Part shown: positions 10,663 to 20,900 of the stretch, in pieces
How positions within the stretch are numbered: position 1 is the first letter of the stretch
Layout of the letters: each line of letters starts with the position of its first letter
Origin: Alentia gelatinosa
Taxonomy: Eukaryota; Annelida; Polychaeta; Phyllodocida; Polynoidae
Assembly (NCBI GenBank): GCA_950022655.1
Contig: OX465592.1
Span: 3,898,623 to 3,962,622, forward strand
Direction of reading: 5' to 3'
Length of the DNA: 64,000 nt
Notes under the pieces: generated by a model
What the model saw: only the letters and a program-made list of their open reading frames with translations
Database searches by the model: none
Told to the model about the DNA's origin: nothing
Position numbers and translations under genes: made by a program

Positions 10663-10763
10663 TCATCCAGCGTCTCCGCATCGAGCACCACCTGGTGGCC
10701 GATTGTGTCAAGATCTCCAGGTTACCTGAAGGAGAGGATTCCGGCGTCTGTGCGTCTCAGTTA

Positions 10764-10968
10764 TAACGCTGAGAGAACGCTGAGTGAAGGAACGCTGAGG
10801 GAACGCTGAGGGAACGCTCAGTGGACGGTGAGGGAACGCTAAGGGAGAGAACGCTGGGTGAACGCTGAGTGAAGGAACGCCGAGTGAACGCTCAGTGGAC
10901 GCTAAAGGAGAGAACGCTGGGTGAACGCTGGGTGAACGCTCAGTGGACGCTGAGTGAACGCCCGACCC
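10764..10968 (+). repeat. AACGCTGAGTGAACGCTCAG minisatellite
   Basis: Irregular 10-30 bp units of GAACGCTGAG(T/G)G. It lies 250 bases upstream of candidate first exon B. Confidence 0.9.
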
Positions 10969-11211
10969 TGGATCTTGTCTGTGAATCCGTTAGAGTGATA
11001 ACCATCACACAGTCTGCACTACTGCTTCCTACAGACAGACTCAACGCCCAGAAGGTGGTCAGCACATCTTACACAACATGGCTCAAGTCAGGGGAGATTA
11101 ACAGAAACTAGTGAGACAGTATGACGGCACACTACGGGGCGGTACGGGGCACGTTACGGAGACGTCTGGGGTGCTGCTAACTGCGGGAGGATTGTTAACG
11201 GAGGCGACAGG

Positions 11212-11275
11212 ATGAGTTCTCACTGGGAGGAAGTGGTACAGCGCTTCAGGCAGAAATTCTTACCGAAATACGGAC
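11212..11275 (+). CDS. candidate alternative first coding exon B, donor 11276
   Basis: The ATG opens 21 codons (start MSSHWEEVV, end FLPKYG) plus one base before a consensus GTGAGT donor. The peptide has an amphipathic, charged/aromatic pattern. Phase 1 fits the exon at 14789, giving ...KYG-P-SSARDDTDF. An in-frame stop (TGA 11122-11124) lies upstream, so this ATG would be the true start. A 19-codon upstream ORF starts at 11121 in another frame. It would begin a TOG1-lacking isoform, like the short CLASP2 forms. No homolog of the peptide is recognised; the support is start, stop, phase and donor. Confidence 0.45.
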
Positions 11276-11286
11276 GTGAGTAGCGG

Positions 11287-11500
11287 ATTTGTAATGAGTA
11301 GGTCATGAAGTTAGGTCATGTAGTGAGTCAGAATAATTACACCTGTAATGAGTAGGTCATGTAATGAATCAGAATTACAGATGTAATGAGTAGGTCATGT
11401 AATGAGTCCAAAGTAATTATACACATGATGAGTAGGTCATGTAGTGAGTCAGACTAATTACACTTCTAATGAGTAGGTCATTTAGTGAGTCAGTAACAAC
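11287..11500 (+). repeat. TAATGAGTAGGTCATGTAAT tandem repeat
   Basis: About five copies of a 30-45 bp unit, starting directly after the GTGAGT donor of candidate exon B. Confidence 0.88.
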
Positions 11501-11546
11501 ATGTTATATTCACTGCGTTAGGAGAGGACTTGTAATGTCAGGTCAT

Positions 11547-11820
11547 TTATCTTAGCCTGGTATAAACGTCCATAGGCTTAACATTAGGAACTGGTACTCA
11601 ACAGCCTTCCAAGTATGGTAGTTTATACTCATTGGGCGATAAACAGATACATACATATGTATTTCCAGGCTAAGATAAAATTAGAAACATATTCGTGCTT
11701 GGTCTGAGTCCCCATTCACCATCTTCAAATATTCACTCGGCTATCGCCTCGCCCCCATTCCTGCACACTAAAACTCGATGGGGAATGAGGACACAGACCA
11801 AACACTCGTCAGTTTCTTTC
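11547..11820 (+). repeat. foldback family e, intact copy
   Basis: Module TTATCTTAGCCTGGTATAAA ... CCAGGCTAAGATAAAATTAG is followed by a hairpin with arms GTGCTTGGTCTGAGTCCCC / GACACAGACCAAACACTC and core ATTCACTCGGCTATCGCCTC. Confidence 0.85.
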
Positions 11821-12140
11821 TGAGTGGTGAGTCACAGTAATTAGACACAACATGTGATAGATTCACTGCAGTCTCGTCAGTGGTAGTTACTCTCTTATTG
11901 TGTGTAGCGGCGATTAGTGCTTAATTACTGCGTGATTAACCAATTAAAATATGATTTATACGATAAAGACAAAAAAAAGGGCGACTAAAACTGATGGTTA
12001 CCTCCTTACGTACATGACACCCGTACAATAATAAGGACACATGAACTTTTATCCTACCCCTGATAAAAAATGCCATAGGCTTAACATGGGATTTGTTTAT
12101 GTCGCGGGTGTATCACTACTTTCTAATACCAAAAGAAATG

Positions 12141-12572
12141 TCTGCTGGGGTGGACAGGAATTACCAATCTGTTCACCCTCTTGGTCGCCTCGCCTTCTCG
12201 TGGTACTGACTGGATATGCTTGCACGCAAGCATAACTAAAGCGACCTGGGTGGGGAGTTAGCTCAGTGGTGAAGAGCACTGGACTTGTAATCCCAAGGTT
12301 GTCAGATTTTGTTGATTTGAGTCACACTGCAGCCACTTTTCTCCTTCACCCCCAGCACTGGTAGATTTACTGCCATATCAAAGGCCAGTCCTTCTCATAC
12401 CATGTCTATGTGGTGTGGGAAGTAAAAGAACTCTCACCTCGGTAAATGTGTAGGGGTGAGATTTCTACCTGATTCGATCACCAACCTGTGGCGTAAAAGA
12501 ACCTTGAGAAAGTCTGGTGAGAACCTGTAATGGTTAACTGGACGTTAAATCAAACCAAACAAACAAACAAAC
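12141..12572 (+). mobile_element. SINE, long copy with tRNA-like head
   Basis: Contains the longer 5' extension (GTTCACCCTCTTGGTCGCCT), the A box GTTAGCTCAGTGGTG, GACTTGTAATCCCAAGGTTG, the full body and an (AAAC)n tail. It follows a truncated family c foldback end at about 12049 (TATCCTACCCCTGATA). Confidence 0.9.
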
Positions 12573-12691
12573 CAAATTCAGATCTATATACTCACCATTC
12601 TACATATGGGTCACTGTTAGACTGGCCTCAGTTCCTGTGTCCTCCCCCCTCCGCCTCCCTGCCTGCCGCCATATCGCACCTCCCTTAACCA

Positions 12692-12722
<31 letters not shown>

Positions 12723-12775
12723 ACTTCAGTCCCCTGAGCCTGACTGATTTCTGGGCCTGTCAGAAGGAGGGGTAT

Positions 12776-13050
12776 TTATCCTACCCCGCATAGAAATCTC
12801 CATAGACTTAACATGGTAGGCCTGTATGCCACGGTTATGCCATAAAATATTTATATGCCACTGGTGACATATGAAGTTAAAAACATGTGACAGGGTAGGA
12901 TAAAATCTAAACATCACTCAATTTCATATAATTGTTTACATGGCATTCGTTGTCTTCTGCTACAGATATCACTCAGTTCCGCTTTGTGATATCATTCCGC
13001 GAAGACAACTCATGCCATATAAACAATCATATGAAATTTCGTGATGTTTC
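12776..13050 (+). repeat. foldback family c, intact copy
   Basis: Module TTATCCTACCCCGCATAG ... CAGGGTAGGATAAA, then hairpin arms TTTCATATAATTGTTTACAT / ATAAACAATCATATGAAA, inner arms TTGTCTTCTGC / GCGAAGACAAC, and core GATATCACTCAGTTCCGCTT. Confidence 0.87.
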
Positions 13051-13277
13051 ATGATAATATTGTACTGCATTTCATCCTGATAAATTCTAATCAATCATAA
13101 TGTTAAAAAAAGGAAATAATGATAATCAAAGACTTGATCCAGTCTAAGTCAGTGATAACCCAAGACGTAGATTCCCTCATTAGATGCTGTATATACACAC
13201 CTCTACATTCCTATGTCACCGGGAGTTTTTACACCAGCGCGTACCTACCATACACCTGGGAGATGTCGGCCTCGTGT

Positions 13278-13532
13278 GCATCTCACCCCTGGTATTTTTG
13301 TCCCATAGACTTAACATTGGTAACTCGTTCTCCATGCCCCTACGAGTATTGCAGTCCGTTCTGTTCGTTCTTTTAGTGTGTATAGGAGTGAGATAAATAC
13401 AGAAAGGGATTCATTTTGGTCAAATAAGTCGTTCTTAAACTCGTTTGAACGCTGCAATATTTACTTGGCTTTGTCTTGATTCATATCACTCCGCCTCAAA
13501 ATCATGGAGAACAAAAATTGTTGGTTTCTCAC
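13278..13532 (+). repeat. foldback family f copy
   Basis: Module CATCTCACCCCTGGTATTTT ... GGAGTGAGATAAATACAG, then a degenerate hairpin around ATATTTACTTGGCTTTGTCT. Nearest relative at 43247-43542. Confidence 0.75.
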
Positions 13533-13540
13533 TGGAGTAA

Positions 13541-13848
13541 CTGCAATAAACTAGGATCGTACATGTAGACCATTTTCTGTATGCCAAAGAGACCAACTTT
13601 ATTCAACACTTATGGACGACCTTATGGATGGCTAAGACTGTCTTAGTCAACCGGCATAAATATTATTAAACAATAACACTTGTACGGGGTACAAAAAGGT
13701 GTCTTCATGTATCCTAGATTTGTTTTATCTTTCTTTCTTTACGGTGATCAGGTAGAGTTCTTTCACTGTCATTCAAATTAGCATCAGCAAAGGACTCAGT
13801 CATCGCCTCGTCTTACATCTACGACCCTGGATTATTAAACAGGCCCCT
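13541..13848. mobile_element. MITE family T1 copy, left end truncated
   Basis: Begins AATAAACTAGGATCGTACAT and ends CGACCCTGGATTATTAAACA-GGCCCC. Abuts the end of the family f foldback. Confidence 0.78.
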
Positions 13849-14351
13849 AATTCTCCCACCAACACGGCTCTAAGGGCGGACTCTGTATTATGCAGGCTCC
13901 GTGCCAGAATATAGCTGCATCATGGACAATATATTCATATATAGAAATATATTTAAAAAAATTCATATATAGTCCTGGAGGGTCCCAGTTCGCGACCTCT
14001 AACTGGTTTATCTTTCATCTTTGCTGATCTTTCTTCTCAGTAGTCAGTGTCGCGTTTTAGTTACTTTAGGCACATGGCACATGGAAATGATATATTATGA
14101 TATGCCTATAGGTGAATGTCTTGCCTTTACTGACCAGGAGGACAAATTCTGTTCGTCTCCGAGTGATGAAATAATAAATGCCAAAGTATCTCTGAACAGA
14201 TTCCATTCAGTCACACTAACTATGTCTCTGTATGATATTATACTGGTGAAAAATTATGGTGGTTATTGGGTTAATTTAATTCAATATGCTAATGAATCAG
14301 TATGTTGAATATGGGCTTATCTGAGTCTTATATATGTTTTTCAATTTTTTA

Positions 14352-14545
14352 TTCTTCTCATACCATGTCTATGTGGTGTGGGAAGTAAAAGAACTCTCAC
14401 CTCGGTAAATGTATAGGGGTGAGGTTTCTAACTAAATTCATGACATAGATTCGATCACCACCCTCGTGGTGTAAAAGAACCTTGAGAAAGTCTGGTAAGA
14501 ACCTGTAATGGTTAACTGGACATTAAATCAAACCAACAAACCCAC
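14352..14545 (+). repeat. SINE copy, 5'-truncated
   Basis: Starts TCTCATACCATGTCTATGTG and ends GGACATTAAATCAAACC. Half of a family f foldback follows at 14560-14684. Confidence 0.85.
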
Positions 14546-14559
14546 AAAACTGTACCAAT

Positions 14560-14684
14560 GTCACATGATTGAGTGACTTTGCCTTTCTTGTCCACGCATA
14601 CTGTTGCCTCGTTCATATCACTCCACATTCAAACTCGTGGAGAACGATGACTTTAACCAAAACTTGTTGGTTTCTTCTTCAACA
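14560..14684 (+). repeat. foldback family f, hairpin half only
   Basis: TTGTTCATATCACTCC-type sequence (GTTCATATCACTCCACATTC, AAACTTGTTGGTTTC) matches the family f hairpin; the module is absent. Ends about 105 bases before the acceptor of the exon at 14789. Confidence 0.6.
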
Positions 14685-14788
14685 CCATTTTATATCATCA
14701 TAATGCTTAGACCCCTCTTATGATGATTTCACTGATGTATTTTATATGTATCCTTTGTTTATCGGCGGTGTCTTTTGTGTATTTGTAG

Positions 14789-14911
14789 CGTCGAGCGCGC
14801 GGGATGACACGGACTTCGCCAAACCGGTGGGCGTTCCGCGGACGGCGAAGAGGGCGAGCAGCATCAGCGGGCCGTCACGCCGCAGTGCGGGCACCAAGCC
14901 GCCCTCAGCAG
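14789..14911 (+). CDS. CLASP: CLASP exon: basic Ser/Pro linker before TOG2
   Basis: Acceptor TTTGTAG, donor CAG|GTACGG, 123 nt, phase 1-1. It encodes SSARDDTDFAKPVGVPRT...ISGPSRRSAG. The acidic start followed by a Ser/Pro/basic stretch matches the vertebrate segment after TOG1 (FDDEDSVDGNRPSSASS). This is where short isoforms with alternative N-termini join. A minisatellite begins inside its last 14 nt and runs into the intron, copying the donor (see 14898-15372). Confidence 0.85.
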
Positions 14912-17900
14912 GTACGGCCGTCCTCAGTCCATAGGGGATACTCTGATTAACTTAACGATGCCACCTCCCTCTAGCCTGGTATATTATGGAGAAGGCCGTC
15001 CTCAGTCCATACGGGATACTCTGATTAACTTAACGATGCCACCTCCCTGTAGCCTGGTATATTATGGAGAAGGCCGTCCTCAGTCCATACGGGATACTCT
15101 GATTAACTTAACGATGCCACCTCCCTCTAGCCTGGTATATTATGGAGAAGGCCGCCCTCAGCAGGTACGGCCGTCCTCAGTCCATACGGGATACTCTCAT
15201 TAACTTAACGATGCCACCTCCCTATAGGCTGGTATATTATGGAGAAGGCCGCCCTCAGCAGGTACGGCCGTCCTCAGTCCATACGGGATACTCTGATTAA
15301 CTTAACGATGCTACCTCCCTCTAGCCTGGTATATTATGGAGAAGGCCACCCTCAGCAGGTACGGCCGTCGTTAAACTATACGGGATACTCTGTTTGACTT
15401 CCCTATAGCCTGCCTTGTAAAGTGGTGATGCCCTATTAACGAATATAACCTATGAATATGAAGGCCGTATGTCCTGATTTGCATCAAATAAGTTACTGTA
15501 CCCTATAGGTCACATAGCTATTGTGTTATGGAAGCAGCCATCTTGCCCCATGATACCTAACAATACACCAGGTAGTAGGTCCAGTCATCGATGGATTTTT
15601 TTAGAAAAAATTATTTTGGTTTGCCATAAAAGGGTTTTAACCTCATCTTAGGATTATCTATAGATTATGACAACAGAAAATTGTGGTTGTCCCCCAACTA
15701 CAGTGGCACTATCTTACAATTTCCTGGCGGATAATAACGGAACGAGCAATCACTCTGTGCGCTATAGCAGGATGGTTTCTGCTCTGTTGGTCTTGGGTGA
15801 ATTCGAGGCATTTCTGGAGCAGAATACTTTCAGTGCAGATTTTGAAGGGGGAACCATTCTTTTTCCATGGCCCCTGTGAAATTTCTTGGACCACAAAATG
15901 TTAGATATCTTAGTGTGTTACGGAAAAACTCTTGATAGTATCTAAAACTCAGGAATAAAGAAGTGTCAGTATACGATTAGAAATTACTTTAAATTTGAAT
16001 AATTTCAGTTAGTGTTTTCTTCTTACCTAACGTTGTTTAATATTATTTCAAATAATCTAACCTTTATTATTAAGATTAAACTGTATCTCGTCATTGTAAT
16101 GTAATCAATATTCATGTATTATATTATTATATAGCAGGTGTACCCTGTGATATTCGTCATAAAGTAACCTCCTTTGTGACAACTCGTAGTGGACTCTTGT
16201 TCCCCTTCTCTAGTCCTGTTACTCTTTGCATGGATAACTCAGTCCCTTCCCTCAATGGGCACATTTCATGGTCCGATTAGCCTTTCTTCATGCTAAACCA
16301 GGAACAGAAAAAAACAAGGTTAAAAACAAAGTATAACTTAACCCCACAAACCTCCTAAGATAAATACGGGAAAGTGTTGCCAGCTTCGCGAAATTATTAT
16401 AAGAGACGTCCGAATTCTTATTGAAATTATAAATAGAAATATGGGCCTTTTCAATTCTTTTTCGGAATTTGAAGTAGTTTAACCAAAGAGTAAAGACAGT
16501 TCAGGATTGCCATTAGTAAGACTCGGAAGTTTTGTTCATGCCAAATCAAGTCTAAATCTTTTTTAAAGCGAGGATAGCATTTAAAAAGAAAAGACAAGGG
16601 CTGTCAAGTGATAATGGATTATAATGACCCGTGTCAGTACTTTCATGAAAAGGTCACATTTTTAAAGTTTACGAATAGGGAGCCGAAGTGAAACCACTAA
16701 AACCATAGATACCCGTGCTCAAAACAACATTTCCGGAGGCAACTAAGAATGAGGCTTAGTGCTAAAGCTATGGGAGTTCGAGGCAAGAATTTCGTTGTTG
16801 GTCTCATTTGTTACTATTGAAGTGTAGTTTACTACTATCGTCTCTGACTAAGTCTGTCTCGAAGCTACGATGACAGTTAAGTGTATCAAAAATATGCATT
16901 TAAAAGAATGGAGAATGCCGCACATAATCTCAAACCTATATAGTCAAAGTACTGAGCGTCTATCTCTGGAAACGGGGTTTTGTGAACGGGTATCTGCGGG
17001 TTCACTTTGGCTCCCTATGAAGACACTGAGCGAGCCTGCGTCACTTTGTTGACGTATGACGTCACTTTGAGGTGTGACGTCAGGGAGCCTCGTGTGAGGC
17101 GCTGAGCCGTAGAGTGGTGTTGTGACTCTCTTGTCTCTGCTCCCTCCTTGCTGCCCATCAATACCTGCAGTGCCTGCCACGCCAAAGAGGAAACGTGTCC
17201 AGAGTGCAGGTAACACCATCACCACAGTGACTCCACACGTACACCGACACCATAGTCACAGCGTGTCGCCCTCACCCCACGACGCCCCGCCTACATGTGA
17301 CGGCACAACGCCCATAACTCATGACACCCCATAATGCCCCACGATGCCTTGCCTACATGTGACGGCACAACGCCCATAACTCATGACACCCCATAATGCC
17401 CCACGATGCCCTGCCCATATGTGACGGCACAACGCCCATACCTCATCACACCCCGTAATGCCCCACGTCACCCTGCCTACATGTGACAGCACAACGCCCG
17501 TACCTCATCACACCCCATGATGCCCCACGATGCCCTGCCTACATGTGACGGCACAACGCCCATACCTCATCATACCCCATAATGCCCCACGATGCCCTGC
17601 CCATATGTGACGGCACAACGCCCATCCCTCATCACACCCCGTAATGCCCCACGACACCCTGCCTAGATGTGACAGCACAACGCCCGTACCTCATCACACC
17701 CCATGATGCCCCACGATGCCCTGCCCATATGTGACGGCACAACGCCCATACCTCATCACACCCCGTAATGCCCCACGTCACCCTGCCTACATGTGACAGC
17801 ACAACGCCCGTACCTCATCACACCCCATGATGCCCCACGATGCCCTGCCTACATGTGACGGCACAACGCCCATACCTCATCATACCCCATAATGCCCCAC

Positions 17901-20900
17901 GATGCCCTGCCCATATGTGACGGCACAACGCCCATACCTCATCACACCCCGTAATGCCCCACACCACCCTGCCTAGATGTGACAGCACAACGCCCGTACC
18001 TCACGACACCCCATGATGCCCCACGATGCCCTGCCTACATGTGACGGCACAACGCCCGTACCTCATCACACCCCATGATGCCCCACGACACCCTGCCTAC
18101 ATGTGACGGCACAACGCCCATACCTCATCACACCCCATGATGCCCTGCCCATACTCCATGACACTCCGCACCAGGTCGTGGGGTGAAGCGACACGCGTCA
18201 AATTCGCTGACCAGCTTTTTTACGATACAAAGCTTGACTGTTCTGTGTCCTTCGTTAGCTTTCCCTTGTTTCTAGTTTCATCTATTCAGATGTTATTGTT
18301 TCTAGTTTCGCGTATTTTGATGTTATTGATGATTCACATATCTGCGTTGACTTTTGTTCACCTGAACTACAGAATGTTGAGGTTTCCAGAACGTGTAGCC
18401 ATATTTATCCAAGCAGTATTTGCACATGAGGAATGTATCTCGTTCTATGTTAGTTATAAAAGAAGCGTGTATTCTGTCCATATTTTACAATGTATTCTAT
18501 TTCATTGCGTTAGTTACAAATCCACCTCTGATCACCTTGTGCGCTGTTGTAAAATCTATACTGTACGTTATTTAGATTTGTTATTGTTGTTGAGATATCT
18601 TAAGGCTTGATTCTAATGTACCGATTTCACTCCCGATGTGGTCAAGATCTACTCCAGTTTTGTTGCTGATACATGCACCCTATTCCATTGCGCCGATGGC
18701 CTCCAGACAGAGACTATGACCTATCAGACATAGGTCAGTTTTGGTGGCAGGACTGAAACTGGAATACATCTTGACCACATCGGGAGGGAAATCAGTTATA
18801 TGGAATCAAACCTTTATTTTGATTTTGATCCGTCATTGTTTTCTATTTCTATAAACAGCATGCGCTCTGCTAAGTGTACAATCTAGCCTCGTATTCAACT
18901 CTTACCGCAAAACAAAAAACTGCCATCGACCAGAACGAAATGTGCATTGCCATTTATCATCCACCCTATACAAAGTCTCCATTGAGAATGTATGGGGACT
19001 CAGTAAACCACTACCCATTGTTTATTATCCAACTATACAAGGTCCCCATTGAGAATGTATCGGGACTCAGTAAACCACTACCAATTGTTTATTGTCCACC
19101 CTATACAAAGTCTCCATTGAGAATGTATAGGGACTCAGTAAACCACGACCCATTGTTTATTATCCAACTATACAAGGTCCCCATTGAGAATGTATCGGGA
19201 CTCAGTAAACCACTACCCGTTGTTTATTATCCACCATATACAAAGTCTCCATTGAGAATATATGGGGACTTGGTAAAGCAATACCCATTGTTTGTTATCC
19301 ACCATATACAAAGTCTCCATTGAGAATTAATGAGGACTCAGTAAACCAATACCCATTGTTTATTATCCATCATACACAAAGTCCCCATTGAGAATGTATG
19401 GGGACTCAGTGAACCACGACCCATTATTTATTTCGCTAGAGACGGACTTTAATAGCTGGCCATAAAGTCGATAAAGTTTTTGCACATCGTCTTTGGGTCT
19501 CTATGGCATACAGAAAAGGATGCACAGATCCTAGATTATTAAACGGGCCCCCGGTTTATAGCGAGCCGGGGCCAGAAGCTCACCAGCCCAGTCTGCCACA
19601 CTGCGCCGCTCCGGTTTATTGTTTCCCCGTAGGTTGGTCCAGCGGTGCAGTGTGCCGCTTCTCCACTCACCACCCACGACTCACTCGGCGAATCTAGGTC
19701 AGAGGAACGCCGATCACTGTCTGGTTCACGCCGCGAGGGGGCGTGGCAGTACTTCCCGGTGAATCAGGTGGGGAGTCGGAGGCGGGGGGGGGGGGGGGGA
19801 GGAGGCTGCACCCCCCCCCCCCGCCTTCCAACGCGCGTCTGTCAGACAAAGAGTGCATGCAGCGCGACCCCGTGCGGACTGGGGAGGAACTAACGCCCAT
19901 CAGTGGCGTTCCCATCTTGTACACTCACTGCCGAGTCTTTAAAAAGGTGGTGCTCCATTGCGCCGATTGTTGGTCTCCGAACAATCTTCACCCAATCTCC
20001 ACCTGTTCTCCGATTGTTCTTGCCTCATGCGCGACCGTAGCAACTGAGGGGCCGATCAGAGACCGCTAGGAGTTTGAGTGCCGACCGTAGCTTCACTGCA
20101 GCTCCACTATCGGCGACTAGGTGCCGCGCGGCCAGCGACCAAATGATCGCCACCCAATCTGCACAGGATCGACTGTAGTGGAGCACAGACTTTTAATGCT
20201 GGCTGTTCTGTGCTGGCTGCTCTGTGCTCAGTGCCGCCTACTGACTGTGCAGTGCTGACTGTTCAGTGCCGACTCGTGACTGCTCTGTGCTCTCTGCTCT
20301 CAGTGCTGACTGTTCAATGTTCAGTGCTGACTTGTGACTGCTCTGTGCTCAGTGCTGACTGTGCAGTGCTGACTGTCCAATGTTCAGTGCTGACTTGTGA
20401 CTGCTCTGTGCTCTCAGTGCCGACTCATCTCTGTCAAGTCTCCTTGTTATTCACACTCTGATGAAACGCTCACGTTGGGTCACACTCACTCAACTCGCCA
20501 TGAGCAGCGCTACCAGGCCACGCACCTTACTGCGGCGTTAGAGCGGGCTGGACAGGGTAGAGCGGGCGGTGTTGTGGGGCGCCAGAGGCTGGAGGAAACA
20601 GGTGCAGGACACGGGGTAGGATGGTGGAGTAGGCAGGAGGAGTAGGAAGAGGAGGCAGGTGCCCCCTCTCCCCCATCCACCCCCCTCTCCCCCATCCACC
20701 CCCTCTCCCCCCCCCCCCCTCTCCGCGTGCATTGTCCGCATCGACTGGGTCCACGTCCCGCCTTTGTTAGTCCCACTCTGTTCTAGTCGTCGCGGCAGTG
20801 GGACCAGTTGGCGTGACATGTGTTGGCCGTGACCACCCCCCCCCCCCCCCTGCCCCCAGCTCCCCCCCCCCCCGTCTGTGATCCCCCCCCCCCCCCCCCC

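Noticed and set aside
12243..12320. tRNA-like sequence with a good A box
   Set aside because: Part of a SINE: degenerate B box, no cloverleaf, fused to the SINE body, repeated elsewhere.
14746..14934. ORF starting MYPLFIGGVF
   Set aside because: The first 14 codons are the intron's pyrimidine tract; only 14789-14911 is exon.
18137..18610. 157-codon hydrophobic ORF
   Set aside because: Begins inside a minisatellite, no family resemblance, continues into AT-rich sequence; T-rich codons make hydrophobic residues by chance.
19633..19696. Exon-like segment with acceptor CCCCGTAG and donor-like TAG|GTCAGA
   Set aside because: In the phase required by neighbouring CLASP exons it ends in a stop codon, and the peptide is not conserved.
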